This document shows positions 44,673-52,425 of a DNA stretch of 64,000 nt, piece after piece. Within the stretch, counting starts at the first letter, position 1; every line of letters starts with the position of its first letter. The position numbers and the translations under genes are program-made. The notes beneath the pieces are model-generated. The model worked only from the letters and a program-made list of their open reading frames with translations. It was not told where the DNA came from and did no database searches. Source of the DNA: Phycisphaera sp. (GTDB lineage Bacteria; Planctomycetota; Phycisphaerae; Phycisphaerales; SM1A02); contig WGMP01000040.1 of NCBI GenBank assembly GCA_016124975.1, forward strand, positions 32,700 through 96,699, given 5' to 3'.

Positions 44673-44678
44673 TACACT
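44673..44678 (+). promoter_or_regulatory. -10-like box TACACT of a predicted leaderless promoter (epimerase)
   Basis: TACACT lies 7 nt upstream of the ATG at 44686, and no Shine-Dalgarno sequence is present. Any -35 contact for this promoter would fall on the xylA start codon. Confidence 0.45.
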
Positions 44679-44685
44679 CGCTCTG

Positions 44686-45678
44686 ATGGAGTCGCCCGAC
44701 ACCCAGAGCCTCGCCTCGGCGCTCGCCGGCCGGACCGTCCTCGTGACGGGCGGCGCGGGGTTCATCGGCGGGCATCTCTGCGCGGCGCTCGACCGCGCGG
44801 GCGCGATCGTCCGCGTCCTCGACGACCTCTCGACGGGGCGTCAGGAGAACCTGCCGCGCGGAGCGGAGCTCGTAGTCGGCGATGTTGCCGACGAGCGCGC
44901 CGTGCGCCGCGCGATCGCAGGCTGCCGCCATGTCATCCATCTTGCTGCGATGGTGAGCGTGCCGCTCAGCGTCGACGACCCCGCGCGATGCGCGCGCACC
45001 AACATCACGGGCACCGAGAGCGTGCTGCGCGCCGCGGCCGAGAGCGGCGTCGCGAGCGTCGTGCACGCGTCGAGCGCCGCCGTGTACGGCCCCGAGCCCG
45101 CAGTCCCGAGCCGCGAAGAAGACCCGATCGTCTGCGCGAGCCCGTATGCCGAGTCGAAGGCGGCGGGCGAGGCCGCCGTCGCGTCGTACAGCGCCGATCG
45201 AGGCCTGCGCGCGGCGAGCCTGCGGCTCTTCAATGTGTTCGGGCCCCGGCAGGACGCGCGCAGCGCCTATGCGGCGGCCGTCGCCGCGTTTGTCGAGGCC
45301 GCCATCGCGCGACGACCCTCCGTGATCCACGGCGATGGGCGGCAGACGCGCGACTTCGTGCCCGTCGTCGAGGTGGTCGGCGCGTTCCTGCAGGCCACGC
45401 TCGGTCTCGCCGACCCCGCGCGCGCGCCGCTGATCGCGGGCGGCGCCTTCAACATCGGTCTCGGCCGCGAGACCAGCCTTCTCGAGCTCGTCCACATGAT
45501 CGGCGACGCGGCGGGATTCCACGCGACGCCGCGGCTCGGCCCGTCGCGGCCCGGCGACGTGCGGCGCTCATGCGCCGACCTCGCGCGGTCTCGGGCGCTT
45601 CTTGGATATGCACCGACGGCGTCGCTCGCCGAGTCCCTCGCGGAACTCGTCGAGTGGATGCGCGTGCCGCAGGCATGA
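44686..45678 (+). CDS. NAD-dependent nucleotide-sugar epimerase/dehydratase (GalE-like)
   Basis: A 330-aa extended SDR. The NAD-binding motif is VLVTGGAGFIGGHLCAAL, with VLDDLSTGRQENLPRG after it. The catalytic triad region is VHASSAAVYGPEPAVPS and SPYAESKAAGEAAV (YxxxK). RLFNVFGPRQDARSAYAAAV is typical of UDP-glucose 4-epimerases and their relatives acting on N-acetylated sugars. With galactokinase nearby it may complete the Leloir route, or it may serve polysaccharide synthesis; sequence does not separate these. A strong hairpin terminator follows. Confidence 0.88.
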   Translation: MESPDTQSLASALAGRTVLVTGGAGFIGGHLCAALDRAGAIVRVLDDLSTGRQENLPRGAELVVGDVADERAVRRAIAGCRHVIHLAAMVSVPLSVDDPARCARTNITGTESVLRAAAESGVASVVHASSAAVYGPEPAVPSREEDPIVCASPYAESKAAGEAAVASYSADRGLRAASLRLFNVFGPRQDARSAYAAAVAAFVEAAIARRPSVIHGDGRQTRDFVPVVEVVGAFLQATLGLADPARAPLIAGGAFNIGLGRETSLLELVHMIGDAAGFHATPRLGPSRPGDVRRSCADLARSRALLGYAPTASLAESLAELVEWMRVPQA

Positions 45679-45692
45679 AGCCCGCAAACGCA

Positions 45693-45719
45693 CGGCGCCA
45701 CCCGTTTCGGGTGGCGCCG
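45693..45719. terminator. Hairpin terminator between convergent genes
   Basis: CGGCGCCACCC (45693-45703) pairs perfectly with GGGTGGCGCCG (45709-45719) around GTTTC, 15 bp after the epimerase stop. GCCTGTTTG follows. It could also serve the minus-strand gene ending at 45847. Confidence 0.75.
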
Positions 45720-45751
45720 CGCCTGTTTGAATTCGCCTTGCCGAGGCGTCT

Positions 45752-45815
45752 TTCTCGTCCTCGCGATCTTTCTTCCTCGCGATCTTTCTTCCTCGCGATC
45801 TTTCGTCCTCGCGAT
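45752..45815 (+). repeat. Four tandem 16-bp repeats
   Basis: CTTTCTTCCTCGCGAT occurs twice exactly (45768-45783, 45784-45799), flanked by the variants TTCTCGTCCTCGCGAT (45752-45767) and CTTTCGTCCTCGCGAT (45800-45815). The array is pyrimidine-rich and lies in the 3' region between convergent genes. Its length need not be a multiple of 3, as it is noncoding. Confidence 0.8.
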
Positions 45816-45846
45816 TCATCTCTCCCGCGGTCGAGTCTCAGCGATC

Positions 45847-46554
45847 TCACGCCACGCGACGGTGACGCGTCGCGGTCGCCGCGAAGCGGTCGTTGCGCGC
45901 ATCGCGCTGCTCGACGAGCTTCTCGAGCAGGTCGCGCGGGCTCGCGGCGTGCAGGTCGGCGCCGATCTCCTCGGCGAGGCCTGGCGCGCGGTTGAAGATG
46001 CCGCCGCCGACAACGATCTGGAGGTCGGGATAGCCGCCGTTCTCGCGGATTCCATCGATGAGCTCGCGGATGAAGGGCGCATCCTTCGCGCTCGACGCGA
46101 AGAGAAGCAGGATGTCGGGCTCGCGCTGCGTGAGCTCCTCGCGGATCTCGTCGTTGGCGACGCCGCCGCCCGCGAAGGTCACCTCGTAGCCGTCGGCCTC
46201 GAGCAGGTCGGCGACGAGCTGGCCCGCGAGCTCCTCTGTCTCGCTCGGGCCGCAGAACATCGAGATGCGCTGGCGGCGCTCCGCCCCGACCGTGTAGCGC
46301 GCCTGCGCCTGGTCGACGAGCATGCGCAGGAGGCGCGTCGAGTACTGGTGCGAGAGCTGGGTGATCTGGTCCTTGCGGTAGAGGCTGCTGATCGTCTCGA
46401 GGAGCGGCCAGAAGCAGTCCTTGGCGACGGTCTCGGGGGCGATGCCGGCCTCGTAGATGGTCTCGACGAGGTTGCGCGAGGCGCGGCGGTCGCCGGAGAC
46501 GAGGTGCGAGAAGAGCTGCTCGATGACGCGGTCGAAGTTCGGGGAAGTGCGCAT
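45847..46554 (-). CDS. Cobalamin-binding-domain-like protein with degenerate B12 motifs
   Basis: 235 aa. The N-terminal half is a four-helix B12-binding cap-like domain (LFSHLVSGDRRASRNLVETI, CFWPLLETISSLYRKDQI). The C-terminal half is a Rossmann-like B12 domain (RQRISMFCGPSETEELAGQLVADLL, YEVTFAGGGVANDEI, GGIFNRAPGLAEEIGADL). The usual DxHxxG cobalamin-ligand motif is replaced by GPSETEE, and the EH of the cap domain reads SH, so base-off B12 binding through His is unlikely. It may bind another tetrapyrrole or act as a regulatory or scaffold protein. A GTG 13 codons upstream is a possible alternative start. It is convergent with the epimerase gene. Confidence 0.75.
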   Translation of the reverse strand: MRTSPNFDRVIEQLFSHLVSGDRRASRNLVETIYEAGIAPETVAKDCFWPLLETISSLYRKDQITQLSHQYSTRLLRMLVDQAQARYTVGAERRQRISMFCGPSETEELAGQLVADLLEADGYEVTFAGGGVANDEIREELTQREPDILLLFASSAKDAPFIRELIDGIRENGGYPDLQIVVGGGIFNRAPGLAEEIGADLHAASPRDLLEKLVEQRDARNDRFAATATRHRRVA

Positions 46555-46855
46555 GGTCTGGGAGGGATTCGTGGCGGGTGCGGACGCCTCCACGCGTCGC
46601 GCACCTGATTGAGCTGTCGCCGGGATCCTCCCTGCGTCTGCCGCGGCACGGTGCCGCGGCGACCCTTCTTTCGACAGACTCCGCTGCGGGCCGCAACCAC
46701 GGAATGCCGATGCCTATAACGCTTGATAACGCCTCGGACGCGCCTCCCCGACGCAGCGGGAGCCGTTCGGCGCGCGGCGGGAAGCCGCGGAAGCGCGTGC
46801 CCCGCCCGATGGCGTTCCCTTCTCCGAGCCCGTGCGATTGTGGGAGAGTCCCGAC
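46555..46855. promoter_or_regulatory. Divergent intergenic region with a GC-rich hairpin
   Basis: No gene is seen in these 300 bp. A perfect 9-bp hairpin, GCCGCGGCA/TGCCGCGGC with a CGG loop, lies at 46640-46660. A TATAAC hexamer (46715-46720) next to a doubled ATAACGC could be a promoter for the plus-strand gene. Confidence 0.35.
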
Positions 46856-47812
46856 ATGACCAGCGCCGCCGCCTTCAGCCGTCTCATCGCGAACCCACGC
46901 ATGCTTGCGCTTGCATTCGCAGCGCTTCTCTCGGCCATGCCGATCGCGGAGCAGGCCTCCGCGCAGTCGAAGGGCGAGAAGGAGATCCTGCGCACGGCCG
47001 ATCGCGATGCGGAGATTCCGCGCAGCGAGGATGCGAAGGACGGCGAGCGGCTGATGCTCGAGATCGCGAACGGGCGGCTTCGCCTGCGCACCGATGCGAA
47101 GGCGGAGTCGACGCGCATCTCCGCGGTGTTCACCGTCGACGGCGTCGACGCGGCCGACGCGGAGCGGCGCACGAAGCTCGTGCGGCTCTACGCGGAGCGC
47201 GCCGACGAGGGCACGATCATCGTGGGCGCGTACTTCCCGGGCACGGCGATGCCGCGCGACTCGGTCGAGCTCGAGGTCACCGCGCCGCCTGCGAAGGAAG
47301 CGGTCCTCAAGAGCACAGACGGCGTGGTGGAGGCGCGCGGCACGACGGGCAAGCTGCGCATGATCACCCGCAACGGCGAGGTGATCGTGTCGGACCACGC
47401 GGGCACGGTCGATGCGCGCGCCGTGAATGGCCGCATCCTCGTCGAGGGCGCGACCGACAGCGTGCAGGCAAAGTCGACGAACGGCCCTGTGCAGATCGTG
47501 CTTGCGGACGGAAACGACAACCCCTTCACGCTCGAGGCCCGCAACGGCGCGGTCATCGTCGAGGTCGCGAGCGACTTCGACGGCGTCGTGACCATGCTCA
47601 CCGCAAACGGCAGGCTTGGCGTCGTCGACCCCGCAAAGCTTGTGCGCGTCTCCGAAATCTCGTCGACGCGTCTCGTGGCCGAGATCGGCGAGGCGCAGGG
47701 GCAGTCGACGATCGCGACCTCGAACGGCGCGATCACGCTTGTTCGCCGCGCGGGCCCGAAGGCCGACGCAGCGGGGCCCGCGACCGGCAAGCCCGACACC
47801 ACGCGAGAGTAA
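46856..47812 (+). CDS. Exported DUF4097-like beta-repeat protein
   Basis: A 318-aa secreted protein with a signal peptide (LALAFAALLSAMPIAEQASA). The mature part is a right-handed beta-solenoid-like repeat of the DUF4097/adhesin type, with the recurrent G-x-hydrophobic pattern: TDGVVEARGTTGKLRMITRN, NGEVIVSDHAGTVDARAVNG, RILVEGATDSVQAKSTNGPV. Such domains occur in envelope proteins of many bacteria; the role is not defined. GGGAGAG 7 nt before the ATG supports the start. It is followed by another small exported protein after 86 bp. Confidence 0.72.
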   Translation: MTSAAAFSRLIANPRMLALAFAALLSAMPIAEQASAQSKGEKEILRTADRDAEIPRSEDAKDGERLMLEIANGRLRLRTDAKAESTRISAVFTVDGVDAADAERRTKLVRLYAERADEGTIIVGAYFPGTAMPRDSVELEVTAPPAKEAVLKSTDGVVEARGTTGKLRMITRNGEVIVSDHAGTVDARAVNGRILVEGATDSVQAKSTNGPVQIVLADGNDNPFTLEARNGAVIVEVASDFDGVVTMLTANGRLGVVDPAKLVRVSEISSTRLVAEIGEAQGQSTIATSNGAITLVRRAGPKADAAGPATGKPDTTRE

Positions 47813-47886
47813 GGCGCGCCCTTCGCGGCCGCAGCACGCGGAGGAGGCGGTCGGACCGGCGCAACCACGCGAACTGCCACGCGGAC

Positions 47887-47892
47887 TATCAT
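47887..47892 (+). promoter_or_regulatory. -10-like box TATCAT of a predicted leaderless promoter
   Basis: TATCAT lies 6 nt upstream of a GTG (47899) that begins a signal-peptide-like sequence. The spacing matches that of nine other genes here and supports the GTG as the true start. Confidence 0.45.
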
Positions 47893-47898
47893 GCGCCC

Positions 47899-48324
47899 GT
47901 GCGTCGAGCGCTTCGAGTCAGCCTCATTCTTCTGATGCTTGTGCTGCAGGTCGCCCTCGCGGGCGTGCGAGGCCAGGCGCTCGTGGTCGATGCATGCATC
48001 GACACGAGGAGGAGCGCGGCAGAGCGTGGCGCGCTCGCGATCTCCGACGAGTTTGAGGACTGGTCGCGCGGTTCGCATCGTCACGACGATCTTCCGCTCC
48101 ATGTGCATGTGCCCGAGGACGGCGCCGTGCGCGCACGCCTCCTGGCGCCGCTCGGGGAGCCCTCGCAGCCCTTCCCACCGACCGCGTTCGCGTTGGTGTC
48201 GACCCATGACGGACTTTCGTTGAGGAGCGCCTGCGGCGCGCGGAGCCTGTGTTCCGCGCCGAGGCGGGCGGATCGCGTCGGCGGCTCGATCGAGTCGCTG
48301 AAGACGGTCCGCATCCTGGTGTAG
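47899..48324 (+). CDS. Small unidentified exported protein
   Basis: The predicted 141-aa protein begins at a GTG with RRALRVSLILLMLVLQVALA, a good signal peptide or anchor. The mature part has a His-rich segment (SRGSHRHDDLPLHVHVPEDG), which might bind metal, and two Cys near the end (SACGARSLCSAP). The family is not recognised. There is no SD; the start is supported by the TATCAT box 6 nt upstream and by the signal-like N-terminus. An alternative is that this is an open frame without function, but the hydrophobic N-terminus makes that less likely. Confidence 0.55.
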   Translation: MRRALRVSLILLMLVLQVALAGVRGQALVVDACIDTRRSAAERGALAISDEFEDWSRGSHRHDDLPLHVHVPEDGAVRARLLAPLGEPSQPFPPTAFALVSTHDGLSLRSACGARSLCSAPRRADRVGGSIESLKTVRILV

Positions 48325-48431
48325 GTCGACGGATCAGCCTTCTGATTCCGATCGTTTCACGCACCTGACCATGCGTCGGTGGCGGCGTTCATGCGCCACG
48401 AGACGCCTCGCAACTCCTCGACGGAGACACC

Positions 48432-49259
48432 ATGTCCACGCTTTCCTCTTCCGCGGCGGGCCCGCAGGCCGCCAGCTTTGTGCCATCCAACCAGTCCGAA
48501 CCGAGCCGCCGCCGCGTCCAGCGATGGCCGCTCGAGCTTCTCGCCGACCGCGTCGCGGACGCGCGCGAACTCTTCACGGCCCGCGCGAACTCGACGAAGT
48601 TCCCCGTGCGCGCCATCCGCTACTGGTGGGCGCACTGCGCGCTGCTCGACGAGGTGCGCGCGCAGGGCCGCCCGATCACCATCGCCGACGCCGGCTGCAG
48701 CACGGGTCATCTCCGGCGCTACACGGGCCACATCGATGGCGCCGAGTGGATGGGGCTCGATTGGAAGATCGAGCCCGAGGTCCTGCGCGAACGCGGCTAT
48801 TCGTCGTGGCAGGAGTGCGACTTCGACCGCCCGCTGCCGCTCGCCGACGCATCGGTCGACGCGGTGGTGCACCTCCATGTGATCGAGCATCTCCCGCGCC
48901 CCGAGTTCTCGTTCCAGGAACTCGCCCGCATCGTGAAGCCGGGCGGCGTGATCCTCGCGGGAAGCCCCGCCATGCCGCCGATCCTCTCGAGGCTGCGCGA
49001 GCGGCAGCACAGGGCGAACCTCGCGCGCGGCAAGATCGCGATCGGCCGCCACATCAACTCGATGGACCGGCCGCGGTGGATCCGCCTCGCGCGCGAGAAC
49101 GGACTCGTGCCCGAGATGGTGCAGGGTGCGTTCTTCATGCGCTGGTCGGGCTGGGCGATGGAGAACCACGCATGGTGGCTGCGTCTCAACCTCGCGTGGG
49201 GCTCGCTCTTTCCGTCGCTGGGCGGCGAGATCTACCTGGCGATGCGCAAGCCCCTTTGA
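48432..49259 (+). CDS. Class I SAM-dependent methyltransferase
   Basis: A 275-aa protein. SAM motif I is ITIADAGCSTGHLRRYTG, followed by WMGLDWKIEPEVLRERGY, VDAVVHLHVIEHLPRPEF and IVKPGGVILAGSPAMPPIL. The C-terminus has several aromatic residues and ends GGEIYLAMRKPL. The substrate is unknown; similar enzymes act on sugars or lipids in envelope glycan pathways. A GGAG element 5 nt upstream supports the start. About 30 N-terminal residues look disordered. Confidence 0.82.
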   Translation: MSTLSSSAAGPQAASFVPSNQSEPSRRRVQRWPLELLADRVADARELFTARANSTKFPVRAIRYWWAHCALLDEVRAQGRPITIADAGCSTGHLRRYTGHIDGAEWMGLDWKIEPEVLRERGYSSWQECDFDRPLPLADASVDAVVHLHVIEHLPRPEFSFQELARIVKPGGVILAGSPAMPPILSRLRERQHRANLARGKIAIGRHINSMDRPRWIRLARENGLVPEMVQGAFFMRWSGWAMENHAWWLRLNLAWGSLFPSLGGEIYLAMRKPL

Positions 49260-49315
49260 CCGAGCGCGGGGCGGGCGCCGTCTCCGCGGCGTCCGCCCCT
49301 GAAGCGCATGGCGCG

Positions 49316-50239
49316 TCACCGCGGCTGCGGGTCGTCCGCCAGCGACTCCGCGGGCGAGGGCGCCGTGCGCGGCTTGATCGCCTGCGACACGACGACGCCG
49401 CCGAGCATGAGCGCGGCGCCCGCGTACTGCTGCAGCGTCGGCCGCTCGGCGAGGAACGCGATGCCGCAGAGCATGCCGAAGACGCTCTCGAGCGAGAGGA
49501 TGAGCGCCGTGTGCGCGGGCGGCGCCTTTCTCTGCGCGATCACCTGCAGCGTGAACGCGACCGCGACGGGCAGCGCCGCGCCGTAGAGCAATGCCCACTT
49601 CGCCGCGTCGACCGCCTCGAGCGTGACTTGGCCGCGTGCGACCGCGACGGCGAGCGCCGCGGCGCCCGTCATGCCGAGCTGGATGAGCGAGAGGCGGATC
49701 GGCTCGGCGTCGCGCGAGAACGCGCCGACGACCGCGACATGCACGGCCCAGAGGAACGCGCACAGGAGGATCCACGGGTCGCCTGCGTTCACCGTGAAGT
49801 CGTCCTTCACGCCGAGGAGAAAGAGCCCTGCGGCCGCGAGCGCCACGCCCGTCCACACGGGCCAGCCGAGGCGATGGCGCGCGAGAAGCCCGAGGAACGG
49901 CACGAACACCACATAGAGGCTCGTGATGAACGCGCCGTTCGACGCGGAGGTGCTTCCCATGCCATGCTGCTGTGCGCACGCGGCGACGAGCATCACGAGC
50001 CCTGCGATCACGCCGCCGCGCATGGTCGCGCGCCGCGAGGTGGCGCGGTCGACATGCGCGGGCCACGGCGCGAACGCGAGGAGCGGCAGGAGCAGCAGCG
50101 TCCCGAGCGCGAAGCGGATGCCCGTGAAGGCGAACGCAGGAAGGTGCTCGCTGCCGAGCCGCTGCGCGACGAAGCCCGTGCCCCAGATGAGCGCGGCCGC
50201 GAGAAGCAGGAGATCGGCGCGAAGCGTGGTGAGTTTCAT
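49316..50239 (-). CDS. EamA-family (DMT superfamily) transporter
   Basis: A 307-aa membrane protein with ten hydrophobic helices in two EamA repeats. LRADLLLLAAALIWGTGFVA opens the first repeat, and DPWILLCAFLWAVHVAVVGA opens the second. TALILSLESVFGMLCGIAFL is the conserved late motif of drug/metabolite transporters. It probably exports or imports a small metabolite; the substrate is unknown. It starts 10 bp after the GH29 fucosidase on the same strand, so it may move a product such as a sugar, although DMT proteins more often carry amino acids or nucleotide sugars. Confidence 0.87.
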   Translation of the reverse strand: MKLTTLRADLLLLAAALIWGTGFVAQRLGSEHLPAFAFTGIRFALGTLLLLPLLAFAPWPAHVDRATSRRATMRGGVIAGLVMLVAACAQQHGMGSTSASNGAFITSLYVVFVPFLGLLARHRLGWPVWTGVALAAAGLFLLGVKDDFTVNAGDPWILLCAFLWAVHVAVVGAFSRDAEPIRLSLIQLGMTGAAALAVAVARGQVTLEAVDAAKWALLYGAALPVAVAFTLQVIAQRKAPPAHTALILSLESVFGMLCGIAFLAERPTLQQYAGAALMLGGVVVSQAIKPRTAPSPAESLADDPQPR

Positions 50240-50249
50240 CGGAGCCGCT

Positions 50250-52382
50250 TCAGCGCTTCCACGCCGTCGCCGGAACGACCGTCTTCGCGTCGACGCCCGG
50301 GCCGCGCCACGACACGCGCAGCAGGTCCTGCCCCGCGTCCTCGAACATCAGGATCTCGACGGGGTGCAGGCCCTTCTCGAGCGCGACGGCGCCCGACTTC
50401 TCCGTGGCGCTGTGCGGGCCGTCGTTGTCGACGACGACCGCGCCGTGCACCTTCATCATGCTGCCGTCGTCCGAGTCGACGAAGAACCGGTAGAGGCCCG
50501 TCTCGGGAACATCGATGAAGCCCGTGAACACGAGGCCGAACTCCTCCTCGCGCGGCTTCACCGACACGCTCGGCTGCGCAGCGACGCCTTCCGCGACGAG
50601 CGTGCCGCTTGCGATCTCCGCGCACGCCTTGATGCCCTTCGCGACGGTGTAGGCGCGATAGGCGAGGCCGTCCGCGAGCGCGAACGGCTGCACCGCGGGC
50701 TTCGGCTCGAGCTTCTCGAAGCGGCGCTCGACGACGCGCGTCACGGGGCGGTCGCCGAGGAATCCGCGGGCCTTCACGGTCGTGGTGGCCGCAAGCGCGA
50801 TCGCGCCACCTGCCGCCGCGCTCTCGGCGGTCGGGTCGCTTCCGTCGGTCGTGTAGCGATAGGCGACGCGGCCGTCGGACTGCGACACAGAGACCGTCAT
50901 CGCTCCCGCGAACATGTCGTCGGGCGCCGTGATCACGGGAAGCTGCGCCACTGCGAGCGGCTCGGCGAGATCGACTGCGACCACCGTGCACGCTGCGTCG
51001 AGCGGCTCGTTCGGAAGCGACATCACGAGCGTGTCGCCCTCGAGCGCCGCAGGCCAGAGGTTGCGCGTGCGCTGGCCGAGGATCTGCACCGCACGCGGCG
51101 CACTCAGGAGCCCCGAGAGCGCGAGGCGCCCGTCGCTCGGCCAGTCGAAGACATGGAGATAGAGGCGGTCGCTGCCGTCGTCGTTCTTCGCGTGCGTGAC
51201 GCGGCCCCACGCGGGCGGCTCGGGGAACGGGTTCGCCTGCGTGCCGTAGATCGAGCGGCCGTTGACCTTCATCCACGCGCCCATCGCCTCGAGGCGCTCG
51301 ACGCTCGCCGCGGGAATCTCGCCTTCGCCCGTCGGCCCGACATTGAGCAGGAAGTTGCCGCCCTTCGACGCGATGTCGACGAGCTTGCGGATGAGATCCG
51401 CCGGCGACTTCCAGTTCTCGTCGCTCTTCTTGTAGCCCCAGGTGTTGTTCATCGTCATGCAGGTCTCCCAGTCGACGCCCTTGCCGAGACCCGTCGCGGG
51501 AATCTGCTGTTCGGGCGTGCCGTAGTCGCCGCGGTAGTCGCCCTCGCGCGTGATGCCTTCCATCCCCGAGCGCCCCGTGTCGACGCGGTTGTTGACGATC
51601 GTCGCGCGGTCGAGCCCGCGCACGTAGTCGTAGAGCGCCTTGCCCTTCTCGTGCGTCCAGGTCCCTTCCCACTCTCCGTCGAACCACATGACGGCGACCT
51701 GGCCGTAGCGGCCCGACATGAGCTCCGCGAGCTGCGCCTTCATGTACGCCTCGTAGCGGTCGTAGTCGGCGCCATCGGCGCTGCGCGTGTCCCACTCGCG
51801 GCGCGGCAGGTAGTCGGGGTGGTGCCAGTCCATGATCGAGTGGTAGAAGCCGAGGCGGATTCCCGCCTCCGCGCACGCGTCGGCGAGCTCCTTCAGCGGG
51901 TCGCGCGGCGCGAACGGCGAGCCGCCGACATCCCACCCGGTGTACGCCGAATCCCACAGGCAGAAGCCGTCGTGGTGCTTCGAGGTGATGACGATGTACT
52001 TCATCCCCGCGGCCTTCGCGATCTCGACCCAGCGCCTCGCGTCGAACTTCACGGGGTTGAACCGCTGCTGGAGCGGCGCATAGTCCTCGAGCGTGATGCG
52101 CGCGTTCGAGAGGATCCACTCGCCGATCCCGCGCACGGGCCTGCCGTTCCACTCGCCCGCGGCCACCGAGTAGAGGCCCCAGTGGACGAACATGCCGAAC
52201 TTCGCGTCGCGGAACCACTCCATGCGCGCGTCGAACTCGGCGGGAGTCTCGTTGACGAGGTTCACGCCGCCGTAGCGGACGATCTCGTCGGCACGCGCCC
52301 CCGCGGGCCCCGTCGAGGCGCACGCGGCGACAAGCGAGGCGGACGCGAGCAGCGCGGCGATCGAGAGGACGCGATGAGGCAT
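50250..52382 (-). CDS. Alpha-L-fucosidase (GH29) lipoprotein with C-terminal PA14-like domain
   Basis: 710 aa with a lipoprotein signal peptide (lipobox LVAAC). The GH29 catalytic barrel begins EWFRDAKFGMFVHWGLYSVA and contains YIVITSKHHDGFCLWDS. The catalytic nucleophile is the Asp of VAVMWFDGEWEG. GGNFLLNVGPTGEGEIP marks the end of the barrel. A beta-sandwich follows, then a chitobiase-like domain with YRYTTDGSDPTAES, and a C-terminal PA14-like domain (FGLVFTGFIDVPETGLYRFF with DSDDGSMMKV). It removes terminal L-fucose from glycans outside the cytoplasm. It has no SD; a TACCAT box is 7 nt before the ATG. It is followed by an EamA transporter. Confidence 0.93.
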   Translation of the reverse strand: MPHRVLSIAALLASASLVAACASTGPAGARADEIVRYGGVNLVNETPAEFDARMEWFRDAKFGMFVHWGLYSVAAGEWNGRPVRGIGEWILSNARITLEDYAPLQQRFNPVKFDARRWVEIAKAAGMKYIVITSKHHDGFCLWDSAYTGWDVGGSPFAPRDPLKELADACAEAGIRLGFYHSIMDWHHPDYLPRREWDTRSADGADYDRYEAYMKAQLAELMSGRYGQVAVMWFDGEWEGTWTHEKGKALYDYVRGLDRATIVNNRVDTGRSGMEGITREGDYRGDYGTPEQQIPATGLGKGVDWETCMTMNNTWGYKKSDENWKSPADLIRKLVDIASKGGNFLLNVGPTGEGEIPAASVERLEAMGAWMKVNGRSIYGTQANPFPEPPAWGRVTHAKNDDGSDRLYLHVFDWPSDGRLALSGLLSAPRAVQILGQRTRNLWPAALEGDTLVMSLPNEPLDAACTVVAVDLAEPLAVAQLPVITAPDDMFAGAMTVSVSQSDGRVAYRYTTDGSDPTAESAAAGGAIALAATTTVKARGFLGDRPVTRVVERRFEKLEPKPAVQPFALADGLAYRAYTVAKGIKACAEIASGTLVAEGVAAQPSVSVKPREEEFGLVFTGFIDVPETGLYRFFVDSDDGSMMKVHGAVVVDNDGPHSATEKSGAVALEKGLHPVEILMFEDAGQDLLRVSWRGPGVDAKTVVPATAWKR

Positions 52383-52389
52383 GGCGCGG

Positions 52390-52395
52390 ATGGTA
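52390..52395 (-). promoter_or_regulatory. -10-like box TACCAT of a predicted leaderless promoter (fucosidase)
   Basis: TACCAT lies 7 nt upstream of the fucosidase ATG on the minus strand. It is divergent from the box at 52414-52419, 18 bp away. Confidence 0.45.
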
Positions 52396-52413
52396 CTGCG
52401 GGGGCGCGCGCGC

Positions 52414-52419
52414 TACCGT
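52414..52419 (+). promoter_or_regulatory. -10-like box TACCGT of a predicted leaderless promoter
   Basis: TACCGT lies 6 nt upstream of the ATG at 52426, and no Shine-Dalgarno sequence is present. The box supports this ATG over the in-frame ATG at 52381. Confidence 0.45.
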
Positions 52420-52425
52420 TCACGC

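Noticed and set aside
45568..45819. Minus-strand frame across the 16-bp repeats giving a charged KKDRE-type peptide
   Set aside because: The charged pattern simply reflects the tandem DNA repeat; there is no start signal and it overlaps the epimerase gene and its terminator.
49923..52420. A very long plus-strand open frame leading into the aminotransferase gene
   Set aside because: It runs antisense to the EamA transporter and GH29 fucosidase, both well supported. Only the part from the GTG at 53049 resembles a protein family and has a ribosome binding site.
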